In this document: in pieces, positions 9,073 to 17,348 of the stretch
Layout: every line of letters starts with the position of its first letter
How positions within the stretch are numbered: the stretch's first letter is position 1
DNA from: a virus
Virus record (IMG/VR): IMGVR_UViG_3300025085_000088
Coordinates: 1 to 34,564 of that record
Strand: one strand, 5' to 3'
DNA: 34,564 nucleotides
Translations under genes and position numbers: made by a program
Notes under the pieces: generated by a model
Told to the model about the DNA's origin: nothing
The model's database searches: none
Seen by the model: only the letters and a program-made list of their open reading frames with translations

Positions 9073-9365
9073 GGCGTACTCACTGTTACTGTTCCAACTG
9101 TGCCCGTAGCTTGGGATCCACGAACATATGGAGAATGTTCTACTGGCACTCTAACATATCCATCGTGGTTAAAGATAGCCCCTGGCTCTAGGCCGCTGTC
9201 GTCGGTTTGAAGGTTGGTAAAAACGGAAAAAGTATTGCGACCCTCTCCTGGGTTTTGCATTTGCTCAAGATAGACCGCAAACGAGCGAACCACCTCTTCG
9301 AGGTATTGTTGATTATAGTCTTTCGGCGCAACAGGAAAGAATGGTAGGACAAGATTTCTGGACAT
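9069..9365 (-). CDS. Small tail-region protein with a C-terminal TGTVGTVTV motif, 98 aa
   Basis: I do not recognise the family. The first ~40 residues (from MSRNLVLPFFP to about YLEQMQNP) are probably a strand and a helix. The middle is beta-rich, with GYVRVPVEHSP. The last 13 residues, QATGTVGTVTVST, match the core of the 22-residue repeat that makes up the protein at 15216-15959 and also the end of the 107-residue protein at 17345-17668. It overlaps the hub gene by one base (TAATG-type) and the zinc-ribbon gene by ATGA. It is probably a tail or neck component; the shared tail motif hints at a common interface. Confidence 0.82.
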   Translation of the reverse strand: MSRNLVLPFFPVAPKDYNQQYLEEVVRSFAVYLEQMQNPGEGRNTFSVFTNLQTDDSGLEPGAIFNHDGYVRVPVEHSPYVRGSQATGTVGTVTVSTP

Positions 9366-11479
9366 TACCGCATCCCGTCAGGCTGCACTTCTACCCTTGG
9401 AGAACCAAGTCTCCACCCCACGCCTGTGTCTGTTGTTTCTATTTTAAACGCAAACGAACGACCACGCAGTCGGACATTTACTTCGTTGGTCCACTGTTCC
9501 ACAGGCACTGATGCCGTTTTGGTTACAGTCTTGCTGTTTGTCTGGAGGTACGCGCCACCAGGATAATTACGCGTTTGAAGCGTCATTGTAGCCGACGGAG
9601 ACACCGCCGTGCTATCTCGGAACGTCAGGTCAGGAATGAGCTTGCGTAGGAATACGAAGTTGTCTCCCTCACCCATCGACATTTGACTGCTCTCAATATA
9701 CGCGGTGATTGCACTTGCAGGGGTTGTTGACCCATCATCAAACCCACGTTCGTGTAAGTACAACGCGTGGTCTGTGCTTGCTGCAATCGGAAAACTCTCG
9801 ACGCCACGATCCAACCAGCATGTTCTATTCATAGATCCGTAGTACCAAATCTGCTGCTGGTAGTTATACACAACGTATTTATCGCACTCGGTGCTCGAAG
9901 CCGATGGATAGAACCACCATATCTCAGAAAATGCGGTGTTGGTGGACGCCGTTACTTTCTCTAGCTGATCGCTATTGATGTCACTAAACACATAGTCCCG
10001 AACAGAACATGGCAATCGTTGCACGTTACCTGAGTAAACATAAAACTCTTCCGCACCCATCCAGTACACCTGATCCTCAATGGCGATGGCAGACAGTGGA
10101 CTAGCAATTGTAATGTTTTCCGACACAGTGTTGATACCAAAGGTAAACGGCGGTCCAAGGAACTGCATTGCGTGAAGCGATACATCAGTAAACACAAGCA
10201 CCTGCTGCCGCGTTTCGACGGCGGTAATGATTTCGGACCCAGAACCGAGGCGCAAGTCCCCTGCTGTATTGGTTGCTGTAGCCGCCCAATCGGTAATGGA
10301 CTCTTGGTCCGAGAACCGTATGAGCAACGGATCCTGCGTACCGATGTTGTCCTGTGGATCACAGCCAAAGGCTATGACGTGTCTGTCTCTGTCAGAAACA
10401 AGAACCTTTTTAGCAATAGTCGGAGCCGTGTTTGCCCCTACTAAATCGCTGATTGCCACGGCTCGATTTGTCATGCCGTTGGTTTTATCCCAGTAGTATA
10501 TACCCGCATCCCGTACGTTGATCAAAAGATCCTCACCAAAGTTGTCATGCGACCAGATGCGAAGCGTTTGTCCTGATGCTGCCAAAGAAGCTGCGCTGCC
10601 CCAAGTTCCACGGCTCCACGTTCCTGCGCCCCAGCCTGTGCCTACGATAGTCGTGTCGAGACCCGTGTTAATCTGATATGCACCAACGACGCTTGAGCCG
10701 CCGTTTCCGCTGTCGCTTGTAGACGCAAAGACGTAAGTGGGAGTGTAACCTGTAGTGGTGGTAATACTGGGGAGAGAGGCTTCTTCTCTGGCCTCTATAA
10801 GATAGCTGTTGGCGTTGACCTTGCTAACAACCTGATATTCTTGATTTAGGATAGCCGCAGTGATGTTGCCCCCTAGAGTTGTCGCACCTGAATAAGTGAC
10901 AAAGTCATTCTCTAAAGCACCGTGGTCGGCGTCAGTAACGATAAGCGTGGCACAAAGCACCGCGTCACCCGATGTGTGAGCCGCCTCAGTTGTACTCGAT
11001 TGACCGCGCAAACAACCCTGCAATATATTGCCAGATACAGCGGCGTAGGTAATTATCTCGCTGTTTATTTTAATACGACCAGATTCAGGAAATCCCGACG
11101 AAGACGTGAGCGTAATATTTGTATCACCTATTGCGACGTTTGCACCAAGCGTGTTTGCTGAAGCAGAAAATGTTACATCCCCTGCGGATGTTGTGACACG
11201 AATAGGAGTGATGTCGTTATATCCGCCGCCCTCATTTATATAATACTTTAGGTGTGTACCCACGCCAAGATAGCGTTCGCCATTCAAGGCAACCCATGGG
11301 TGCAATGCACGACATGTACCTAAAAAGTAGGTGGAAGAAGACTTCTCCCACCCACCTATTTTTTCTGGGTAACCAAACCGAAATCTAACCTTGTCCATAT
11401 CGAACCAACCGCCCTCGTTAGAATAGGACGTGGTTTCTCTATTTATTCCTGGTCGGAACTGGAGTTTGGTTAGTGGCAT
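9365..11479 (-). CDS. Tail hub / packaged-DNA stabilisation protein, beta-rich, 704 aa
   Basis: The protein starts with a phrase I associate with phage tail hub or stabiliser proteins: PGINRETTSYSNEGGWFDMD, then KVRFRFGYPEKIGGW. It is beta-rich throughout, compatible with a beta-propeller such as P22 gp10, which closes the portal channel after packaging. An inserted domain at about residues 95-170 reads G-R-I-K-I-N-S-E-I-I-T-Y ... L-R-G-Q-S-S-T-x-A-A-H-x-x-G-D-A-V, a module that occurs widely in phage tail and baseplate proteins. Residues about 280-294 contain GWGAGTWSRGTWGS, which is echoed at the start of the 247-residue repeat protein. The position after the adaptors and fibre supports a tail role. 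The exact family is inferred from pattern, not from a search. Confidence 0.85.
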   Translation of the reverse strand: MPLTKLQFRPGINRETTSYSNEGGWFDMDKVRFRFGYPEKIGGWEKSSSTYFLGTCRALHPWVALNGERYLGVGTHLKYYINEGGGYNDITPIRVTTSAGDVTFSASANTLGANVAIGDTNITLTSSSGFPESGRIKINSEIITYAAVSGNILQGCLRGQSSTTEAAHTSGDAVLCATLIVTDADHGALENDFVTYSGATTLGGNITAAILNQEYQVVSKVNANSYLIEAREEASLPSITTTTGYTPTYVFASTSDSGNGGSSVVGAYQINTGLDTTIVGTGWGAGTWSRGTWGSAASLAASGQTLRIWSHDNFGEDLLINVRDAGIYYWDKTNGMTNRAVAISDLVGANTAPTIAKKVLVSDRDRHVIAFGCDPQDNIGTQDPLLIRFSDQESITDWAATATNTAGDLRLGSGSEIITAVETRQQVLVFTDVSLHAMQFLGPPFTFGINTVSENITIASPLSAIAIEDQVYWMGAEEFYVYSGNVQRLPCSVRDYVFSDINSDQLEKVTASTNTAFSEIWWFYPSASSTECDKYVVYNYQQQIWYYGSMNRTCWLDRGVESFPIAASTDHALYLHERGFDDGSTTPASAITAYIESSQMSMGEGDNFVFLRKLIPDLTFRDSTAVSPSATMTLQTRNYPGGAYLQTNSKTVTKTASVPVEQWTNEVNVRLRGRSFAFKIETTDTGVGWRLGSPRVEVQPDGMR
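11322..11364. other. 13-bp inverted repeat with flanking A/T runs inside the tail hub gene
   Basis: AAAAAGTAGGTGG at 11322-11334 and CCACCTATTTTTT at 11352-11364 pair over 13 positions (one G-U on the + strand), with a 17-base loop. On each strand a T run follows the stem, so it has terminator-like form, but it lies in the coding sequence near the 5' end of the hub gene (about codons 39-53). Confidence 0.75.
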
Positions 11480-11495
11480 TCGTTACTCCCAGCAT

Positions 11496-11729
11496 TTATT
11501 CGGCGGCAACTTCCTGTGCATTCTCAGGAGTACCTTCTAATGAAGACTTTAGCATGTCCACAAAGAATTTACGACCACCTTCTAGCTGGGTTGTGTTAAA
11601 CCGTGCCGAGGATAGTTTGCGATCCAAGTCTGCAACGTGGTTTACCATTTCCTGCTGTTCAGGGGTCATGTCTTCAAAAGTGTATTCTTTGTCGTCGATG
11701 ACGATAGGCGTTGTTTTTTTCTCAGCCAT
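11496..11729 (-). CDS. Small acidic helical protein, 77 aa
   Basis: A short charged protein, MAEKKTTPIVIDDKEYTFED at its start, then MTPEQQEMVNHVADLDRKL, which is clearly helical. The strand-then-helix layout resembles small proteins that lie beside tail genes in many marine phages, perhaps chaperones or assembly factors for the fibre or hub. No enzyme motif is present. It lies 16 bases upstream of the hub gene and 16 bases downstream of the 129-residue gene. A usable ribosome binding site (AGGAGAC) precedes the ATG. Function unknown. Confidence 0.8.
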   Translation of the reverse strand: MAEKKTTPIVIDDKEYTFEDMTPEQQEMVNHVADLDRKLSSARFNTTQLEGGRKFFVDMLKSSLEGTPENAQEVAAE

Positions 11730-11745
11730 TTGTCAGTCTCCTAAA

Positions 11746-12135
11746 TTAAGGGTTTGGGGTTGCCCAAGGGGCGGTTTCTACGGCGGTGGGTGGGTTGATT
11801 TGTTTCGCAATATTGCGATCATGCCCTGCTTCCCACTCGGCGCATGTCACACCTTCGCCTTCAGCGGCGTTAGCGTCAATGGTTGACTTAGCCCAGCCAA
11901 CAACCTGATCTTCTGTCAGGTCAGCAAACGCAGTGAACGTCGCAGGGTCTAGGTTGTCAGTATTCAAACTGATTTGGTTTGCAGAGGAGATGCGGTAGAT
12001 TACAGCATCATCGCCTGATCCTATAGTTTCTTCTGAGTTAAGCCGCCAGACAACAGAGAATACGACTTCGGAAAGTCCGTCCTGTGTTCTGGTTTGTAGT
12101 TGGTCACTTACTGACCATGTGTGTGTAACAGCCAT
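11746..12135 (-). CDS. Conserved-type phage protein, 129 aa, beta-rich start and helical middle
   Basis: The protein begins MAVTHTWSVSDQLQTRTQDG, continues with beta strands (VVFSVVWRLN), then has a segment with LTEDQVVGWAKSTI, and ends in a Pro-rich tail. This layout (a T-W-x-[VI] start, a V-x-W strand, then a 'T-E-x-x-x-x-G-W' helix) is one I associate with small virion-associated proteins of cyanophages and other marine phages, where the role is not established. It lies immediately downstream of the tail fibre gene, so a fibre chaperone or attached subunit is plausible. An AGGAGAAAT sequence precedes the start. Confidence 0.82.
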   Translation of the reverse strand: MAVTHTWSVSDQLQTRTQDGLSEVVFSVVWRLNSEETIGSGDDAVIYRISSANQISLNTDNLDPATFTAFADLTEDQVVGWAKSTIDANAAEGEGVTCAEWEAGHDRNIAKQINPPTAVETAPWATPNP

Positions 12136-12162
12136 TGTTTATTTCTCCTGTGCTGTTGAGGG

Positions 12163-15100
12163 TTAACGATAAAGAACTTCAAAAGACACCATGCAGTTAC
12201 CCGTTCCACCTGTTCCTGCCCTTGTAGCAATTAAAGCAATTCCACTGATTGATAGCGTACAGTTTCCGTTATTGTTTCCATATGTAATTCCAGTGCCTAT
12301 TTCTGTTATTTCAAAACCACCTGTTCTTTTCAAAACTATATATTGTCGTGCTGATGAGTTTGTTGCTGCATTTTCATTACCATGCATAAGAATCTTACAC
12401 ATCCCAAAACTACCTGTTATGATGCTACTCATGTTAGAAACTAGAGTTGCAGAGGCTGTACCACTCGACATGCTCACATAAGCATAATTTTGCGCTCTTA
12501 CGATTCCTGCATATTGATAAATTTGTCCTGAATTACTAATCCGCATATGTTCAGTAAGAGTGTCTGTTCCGTCAAGAGCGGTACGGAAGGAAAGGCGTCC
12601 AGGCATATCACCACCACTAGGCGAACCATCAACGTATCCTTGAATTGCGGCACTTTGAACGATGCTATAACCGTCATCACCATTAAAGTGAATTGCACCT
12701 AGCTGCATATCACTAGACAAAACAGTGCGTGTGCTTTTTACACGACCAAGCGTTAAGTTGCCGCCATAACCACCAGCCGAATTGTGGTTGTTAATGAATG
12801 CCGCTGCGCTTTCTCCCGAACCCGAAGTTCCAACTTGCAACATGACAGGGGTATTTGAACCTTCTAAAAGACTTTGAATGTCATCGTATGCAGTTGTTGT
12901 GTTAACTAGAACGACTTGGTTTTCGTCTATCCGCATCGCTTCGGTTAGCGTTGTGTTTCCGCTTTTCTGTGTTAGGAATCTGAGGCGACCATCGTCTTTA
13001 TTTGTGGTGTCTGCGCCTGTTAAACCCTCAACCCGTGCGACCTCATCACCATTCCAATAAAACCGTGTACGGCCTATCGTTTGATTTGAGCTGGGGCGGT
13101 TGCTGTCCATAATTAAATCGACAAGACTATCGCCTGATTGGTAAAGCAATAACTCGTCAGTTGTCATTTTTATAACGCCGTCACTTGAAATCCGCATACG
13201 CTCGGTAAGTGATGCTGAACCATCTGCGGTTGTAGAAAAAATAAGTCTTCCTGGCATGTCGTTAGAACCAGGAGTTCCGTCTACTTGTGCTGTCATCGCA
13301 GCCGCAACGGTGCCTAAATCTGTTCCATCAGCACCAACAAAATAAACTTGCCCCAAAGTGTCATCGTCTTGAACGATTGTAGTGGAACCCGCTGTTGTAC
13401 CTCTACTCGAAGAAAACCCTAAGTATGCGCCATTAGAGTTATTTTGATTACCCTGAATGGTTATAGTAGCTTCATTGAAGCTATTAGAACCCACAACTTG
13501 CAACGCCGCTTGGTGCCCACCAACGGCACTATTTGATGTAGCCCCAATCAAAAGCCGCCGCGATGAGTCAATGCGCATGGCTTCGTAAGCATATGGTGAC
13601 CCAGCGCCAAGACCGCCAGTCCAAAAAGTCAAAGCACCTTCACTGTTGGCAGTGGTTTGCACCATATATATGCCAGCAAACGAGTTGCTGGAAGACCCAC
13701 CAAACAGGTTGATACCTGAATAGCTGAACTGCGTATTGCTTGCGTTCCGAATGTCTAAAACAGAGGTTGTCCCTGCATTCCAAACGTCATTTGCGCTGAT
13801 CGCCGTATCTTCGGTGTCTCGGACTTGAAGCCTTGCATTTGCGCCATGACTTGAAGTATTTGACCCAATAACAACGACACCCTCTTGGGTAATCCGCATA
13901 CGCTCGGTTCCAGAAGACGAACCATCTGCGGTGGTGTAAAAGGCTATTCTGCTCGGCGTATCATTAGCTCCGGGCGTACCATCCACTAAAAACGCGATTG
14001 TCCCTGCGAAAGACCCCATATCTGTTCCATCATGAGCAACCGCTTCAAGACTAAAAATTGTGTCATTATCTTGAACAATCGCTCCATTTCTGGCTTTACC
14101 CGCACGGATAATAGCACCACCATTGTTAGAGGCTTGATCTCTAAACAAGGAGAGCAACGCACCATTAGAGGTACTATAAATTTGCGTGACTGCTTCCGCA
14201 CTCCCCCCAACAACTCTTGAGGTGGTTGTTCCAATCAAAAATCGCTTTGAACCGTCGATAACTACCGCTGGATTTGTGTTTATAGAAAAAGAAAATCCAG
14301 TTGCATTGTTTGCATCTAAATCAACACGACCACCATCGTTTGCTTGAATGTCCAAAAATTCATTATCTGAACCCCTAAATCTCGCAACTTCATCGTTTCC
14401 GCGAACTTCTAAAAGTTGCTCTGGCGATGAGGCTCCAATTCCCACCCGATTATTCGAGCTATCGACGTACAGGGTGTCGGTGTCTACGGTTAGGTCGCCA
14501 TCTAAAACAGTATTGCCAGTTACGGTAAGTGTTGTTGTATCAACTGTCATTGCTGTTGACGCATCAATATCAACAGTTGGCGCTGTAATTTGAACTTCAG
14601 TATCTGCATCAATGTCTAACTGACCATCCACAGACGAATTAATTGTAAGGCCGTTGTCTCTAAATTGAAGGGTGTCTGCTGACTTGTCCCAAGTCATGTC
14701 ATAATTTGCGCCTTTAAAAACAGCATCCCCATCGACGTTTAACGCATCAAAGTGCGCATTGTTAAATACATTCGCCGCTACCGCGCCAGAACCTGCACCG
14801 TTAAAGAACACAACCGCCGTCGTCCCCGCAGGAACTTCATAGTCGTTACTCGCGCTATATGTTCCTTGAAACAACAGAATACTGCGCGAACCAGATAAAC
14901 TGTTGCGAACGTAAATGATCTTTTCGGCATCGCTCGGGGTCAACTGCACAAATGCAGTGCCTCCAAGGTCGCTGCTGTCATCAAAAATAACTAAACGATT
15001 ACGACCATTCGACGCCGCACCGTCCGAAACAGGAAGTGTGTTTGGAGAACCTGATGACCCCGTGGACGCTAGAGTAACGGTAACCTGTCCGTCTAACGAA

Positions 15101-15207
15101 GTGTCTAAAAGTTCAAAGTTTGTGTTTGTTGTATCGCCCCATGTACCCGACTGTTCACCAGTGGCTATGAGTTCAATACCGTTGTTCAATGTATATGTAC
15201 TAGGCAT
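12163..15207 (-). CDS. Tail fibre protein with repeated cassettes, 1014 aa
   Basis: Long, beta-rich, Gly/Ser/Thr/Asn-rich receptor-binding fibre. The N-terminal ~150 residues start MPSTYTLNNGIELIATGEQSGTW, a phrase common at virion-attachment ends of marine phage fibres. Residues about 160-260 show triple-stranded-like repeats (D-x-D-T-E-V-Q-I-T-A-P). At about 250 comes SSNNRVGIG, the widespread V-G-I-G phrase. Between ~377 and ~890 a cassette recurs three times: a D-D-T-L/I start, D-G-T-D-L/M-G-T, V-D-G-T/S-P, and E-x-M-R-I. Additional E-x-M-R-I phrases sit at ~545 and ~757. The last 100 residues, with GMCKILMHGNEN, are unlike the rest and probably form the tip. No chaperone or peptidase domain such as S74 is evident. 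Host range probably depends on the C-terminal part. Confidence 0.92.
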   Translation of the reverse strand: MPSTYTLNNGIELIATGEQSGTWGDTTNTNFELLDTSLDGQVTVTLASTGSSGSPNTLPVSDGAASNGRNRLVIFDDSSDLGGTAFVQLTPSDAEKIIYVRNSLSGSRSILLFQGTYSASNDYEVPAGTTAVVFFNGAGSGAVAANVFNNAHFDALNVDGDAVFKGANYDMTWDKSADTLQFRDNGLTINSSVDGQLDIDADTEVQITAPTVDIDASTAMTVDTTTLTVTGNTVLDGDLTVDTDTLYVDSSNNRVGIGASSPEQLLEVRGNDEVARFRGSDNEFLDIQANDGGRVDLDANNATGFSFSINTNPAVVIDGSKRFLIGTTTSRVVGGSAEAVTQIYSTSNGALLSLFRDQASNNGGAIIRAGKARNGAIVQDNDTIFSLEAVAHDGTDMGSFAGTIAFLVDGTPGANDTPSRIAFYTTADGSSSGTERMRITQEGVVVIGSNTSSHGANARLQVRDTEDTAISANDVWNAGTTSVLDIRNASNTQFSYSGINLFGGSSSNSFAGIYMVQTTANSEGALTFWTGGLGAGSPYAYEAMRIDSSRRLLIGATSNSAVGGHQAALQVVGSNSFNEATITIQGNQNNSNGAYLGFSSSRGTTAGSTTIVQDDDTLGQVYFVGADGTDLGTVAAAMTAQVDGTPGSNDMPGRLIFSTTADGSASLTERMRISSDGVIKMTTDELLLYQSGDSLVDLIMDSNRPSSNQTIGRTRFYWNGDEVARVEGLTGADTTNKDDGRLRFLTQKSGNTTLTEAMRIDENQVVLVNTTTAYDDIQSLLEGSNTPVMLQVGTSGSGESAAAFINNHNSAGGYGGNLTLGRVKSTRTVLSSDMQLGAIHFNGDDGYSIVQSAAIQGYVDGSPSGGDMPGRLSFRTALDGTDTLTEHMRISNSGQIYQYAGIVRAQNYAYVSMSSGTASATLVSNMSSIITGSFGMCKILMHGNENAATNSSARQYIVLKRTGGFEITEIGTGITYGNNNGNCTLSISGIALIATRAGTGGTGNCMVSFEVLYR

Positions 15208-15215
15208 TTTCTATC

Positions 15216-15959
15216 CTATGCTGCTATTTCCGTCCAACCTGGAGATTGGTTCGGGTTAATTGAAGTATAACTCGGATTTTGATCTGGAACAATACGGCCC
15301 CATACTAACGGCTGACCGACCTGACCTGTAGCTGCAACTCCTGTAGGAGATACGTTTGCTTTTGCAATAACTGAGACAGAGCCAACGGACCCTGTGGCGG
15401 AAACTCCCGTTACATAAACGGTCATTCCAAGTTCGATTGAAACACTGCCAACTGTGCCTGTAGCTTCAACCCCAGTCGCTGGTACGTTTGCTGTGCCTGT
15501 GACTGTAACAGAACCTAAGTTACCAGTGGCCTCAAGACCCGTGACAGAGACATCGGCGGCGGCATTAACTGTAACACTACCAACAGATGCCGTAGCCTCA
15601 AGACCAGTAACAGGGGTTATTGCGTCTGCGGTAACGGTTGCAGTGCCAACCTGACCTGTAGCCTCAAGACCAGTCGGAGACACATTAGCCTCGGCAACAA
15701 CTGAAACAGAACCAACAGATCCTGTAGCCTCAAGACCAGTAACTGGTACATTTGCTGCGGCATCGATTGTGACACTACCAACAGATCCTGTACCCGCAAC
15801 TCCCGTTGGAGCTATATTTGCATTCGCTACAACTGAAACAGAGCCAACGGATCCCGTGGCCCCAACCCCGTCCACAGAGACTTCGAGAATGGGACTACCC
15901 CACGACCCATTACTCCATGTGGATCGACCCCACCCTTGGTATAGAGTTGACGAGGCCAC
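15216..15959 (-). CDS. 22-residue tandem-repeat tail protein, 247 aa
   Basis: The protein has an N-terminal cap containing GWGRSTWSNGSWGSP (residues ~9-23), about nine tandem units of 22 residues (residues ~30-222) with the consensus T-G-L/V-E-A-T-G-S-V-G-S-V-S/T-V-x-A-x-A-N-V-x-P, and a C-terminal cap (SINPNQSPGWTEIAA). Alternating small and beta-branched residues suggest a beta-solenoid or a stack of beta strands. It lies between the fibre gene and the 144-residue gene, so a fibre-like or tail-decorating role is likely. The DNA repeats have a 66-base period. Slippage or recombination could change the unit number. I do not know a named family; the function is inferred. Confidence 0.88.
   Translation of the reverse strand: MASSTLYQGWGRSTWSNGSWGSPILEVSVDGVGATGSVGSVSVVANANIAPTGVAGTGSVGSVTIDAAANVPVTGLEATGSVGSVSVVAEANVSPTGLEATGQVGTATVTADAITPVTGLEATASVGSVTVNAAADVSVTGLEATGNLGSVTVTGTANVPATGVEATGTVGSVSIELGMTVYVTGVSATGSVGSVSVIAKANVSPTGVAATGQVGQPLVWGRIVPDQNPSYTSINPNQSPGWTEIAA
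15294..15872 (-). repeat. 66-base coding tandem repeats (about nine units)
   Basis: Each unit encodes 22 residues. Adjacent units share phrases such as CCTGTAGCCTCAAGACC on the + strand, but none is identical across the whole unit, so it is an old, drifting array under coding selection. The span is estimated from residue counts. Confidence 0.85.
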
Positions 15960-15971
15960 CTACAAACTCCT

Positions 15972-16406
15972 TTAAGCTATACGGATGATAGCATTGCTGG
16001 CGTCCGCTGTGGGAAATACAATGGTGAAATCACCTGCTGTTGATGTTTTGTCGCCGCCAAAGTCTAGCACCACAACCGAAGGATCGCCCGATGCGCTCTC
16101 GTTAAAGATCAACGCGCCACGGGCGGTGATTGTCGCCGTGCTAAATGTTAAATCAGCAAAATCAGTTAACGCTGTTGTACCACTTGTGCTTGGATCAACC
16201 CGAGTAAGCTCACCACCCTTTGCAGTGTACCCAGTTCCAGACACCTCGTTTGTCGCCGTATACGCGGTTGTTGAGGCATCGAAGGACGCGCTATTTGTAT
16301 AAAGCGCGAGGTTAAAGGTGCTACCACCTGAGTTTTTAAAGTTGTGAACAGCCTCAAGAAGCTCTTTCTTAAAGCTGGTGCACATGAAGTTTCCTGAAAA
16401 GGCCAT
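15972..16406 (-). CDS. Beta-rich virion structural protein, 144 aa
   Basis: A compact Ser/Thr/Ala-rich protein. After a helical start (FMCTSFKKELLEAVHNFK) it reads TFNLALYTNSASFDASTTAY, followed by the phrase GTGYTAKGGEL and an all-beta remainder ending with VVVLDFGG and FTIVFP. I recognise this layout (short helix, LALYT-x-x-A, GTGYTAKGG) as a common small structural protein of tailed phages, but its precise place in the virion is not known to me. It sits 12 bases upstream of the repeat protein and 1 base downstream of the 98-residue gene. A ribosome binding site (AAGGAGAA) precedes its ATG. Confidence 0.88.
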   Translation of the reverse strand: MAFSGNFMCTSFKKELLEAVHNFKNSGGSTFNLALYTNSASFDASTTAYTATNEVSGTGYTAKGGELTRVDPSTSGTTALTDFADLTFSTATITARGALIFNESASGDPSVVVLDFGGDKTSTAGDFTIVFPTADASNAIIRIA

Positions 16407-16407
16407 G

Positions 16408-16704
16408 TCACATTCTCCTTATAAGTTCAGCGAGGTCAGGGTGCCCCGCATCTTTGATTGCATTATATACAGTAGTTCGATCACTTTTAACAGCTTCGCG
16501 TAAATAGAACCCTACCAACTGCACAATACGTTTCTGAAAAGCACGAGCTTGCGCTTGTATTGCAGGATGTGCTTCATCTGAAACCGAAATGATTTTTTCT
16601 GCACACCGTTCTGCTATTTCTTCTGGCGTAAAGCCACGGTTCTGAGTGGTGTGTACCTCTACCTTAAAATCTTTAGGTAAATCTATATTTAACTCTGGAA
16701 TCAT
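16408..16704 (-). CDS. Small helical protein, 98 aa, unknown function
   Basis: The protein begins MIPELNIDLPKDFKVEVHTT, likely beta, then has GFTPEEIAERCAEKII and a series of helices ending in SDRTTVYNAIKDAGHPDLAE. I know similar small proteins from marine phage head-tail regions, with no assigned role. It is tied to the upstream adaptor gene by ATGA and lies 1 base before the next gene. It could be an assembly factor or a small neck protein; nothing in the sequence decides between these. Confidence 0.85.
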   Translation of the reverse strand: MIPELNIDLPKDFKVEVHTTQNRGFTPEEIAERCAEKIISVSDEAHPAIQAQARAFQKRIVQLVGFYLREAVKSDRTTVYNAIKDAGHPDLAELIRRM

Positions 16705-17348
16705 GTGCGTGGTTTCCTAATCTGACCGTAACGATACTCATCAATAACCTCTTGAGACTCACCAAGGTTTTTCAATCGTGAAATACCCTCTGCAAAACGC
16801 TGGTTGTACATCTGCATCAGGTTCGGATCACCTTTCATATAAGTATACGCCTCGACCAAAGAAGCATACAATAGCGTAATCTCTGCATTATCAGACAGCC
16901 AAGTAGTTCCCGATCCTGCTCCCACAGTCAAAGACGCAGGTCGGTACAAGTAATGTATATCCACAGTGTAGTTAGCGTCAGGTGTAGGACCTAAAATAAA
17001 ATTATCCACATCAAACTGCGCGTAGTATTTTGGCTGTCCTGTGGTTGTCGCATCAGGTGTATACGTCTGCACGAAGTCTAAATCTTTAAACAACAGAAAC
17101 TCTTGTGAGCCGCTTACAGCTATACTTAACGAAAATGGAGCAAGGAAATCGGAAGGCGCTGCAAGATACTTATTGCCAGTCGTCATAATACCCGACTGGT
17201 TTTTTTGGAACAAGTTAAGCTGTACACTTTTTAAAATACGCTCTTCCGCCAACCTGATAAACAAAGGCAAGTTGTTTACGAAACTTGTCTCATCGTTTTC
17301 CGTATAATCCTGAATGGCTGTTTTCAGTTCATCGTATGTCATGCTCAT
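16701..17348 (-). CDS. Head-tail adaptor protein, SU10/gp6-like, 215 aa
   Basis: The protein has the typical layout of the podovirus SU10-type adaptor: an N-terminal helix MTYDELKTAIQDYTENDETS, a second helix LPLFIRLAEERILKSVQL, the loop phrase YLAAPSDFLAPFSL, a central beta region with GQPKYYAQFD, then YLYRPASLT, and a long C-terminal helix bundle (ITLLYASLVEAYTYMKGD). Adaptors of this kind form a ring under the portal and seal the head. ATGA junctions tie it to the genes on both sides. It is paired with a second adaptor-like gene at 17668-18333, so the phage probably uses two neck rings. The family call is from pattern only. Confidence 0.85.
   Translation of the reverse strand: MSMTYDELKTAIQDYTENDETSFVNNLPLFIRLAEERILKSVQLNLFQKNQSGIMTTGNKYLAAPSDFLAPFSLSIAVSGSQEFLLFKDLDFVQTYTPDATTTGQPKYYAQFDVDNFILGPTPDANYTVDIHYLYRPASLTVGAGSGTTWLSDNAEITLLYASLVEAYTYMKGDPNLMQMYNQRFAEGISRLKNLGESQEVIDEYRYGQIRKPRT

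Noticed and set aside
15294-15872. Regular repeats that could be taken for a CRISPR array
   Set aside because: The units are in frame, 66 bases long, imperfect throughout and coding, with no unique spacers between identical repeats.
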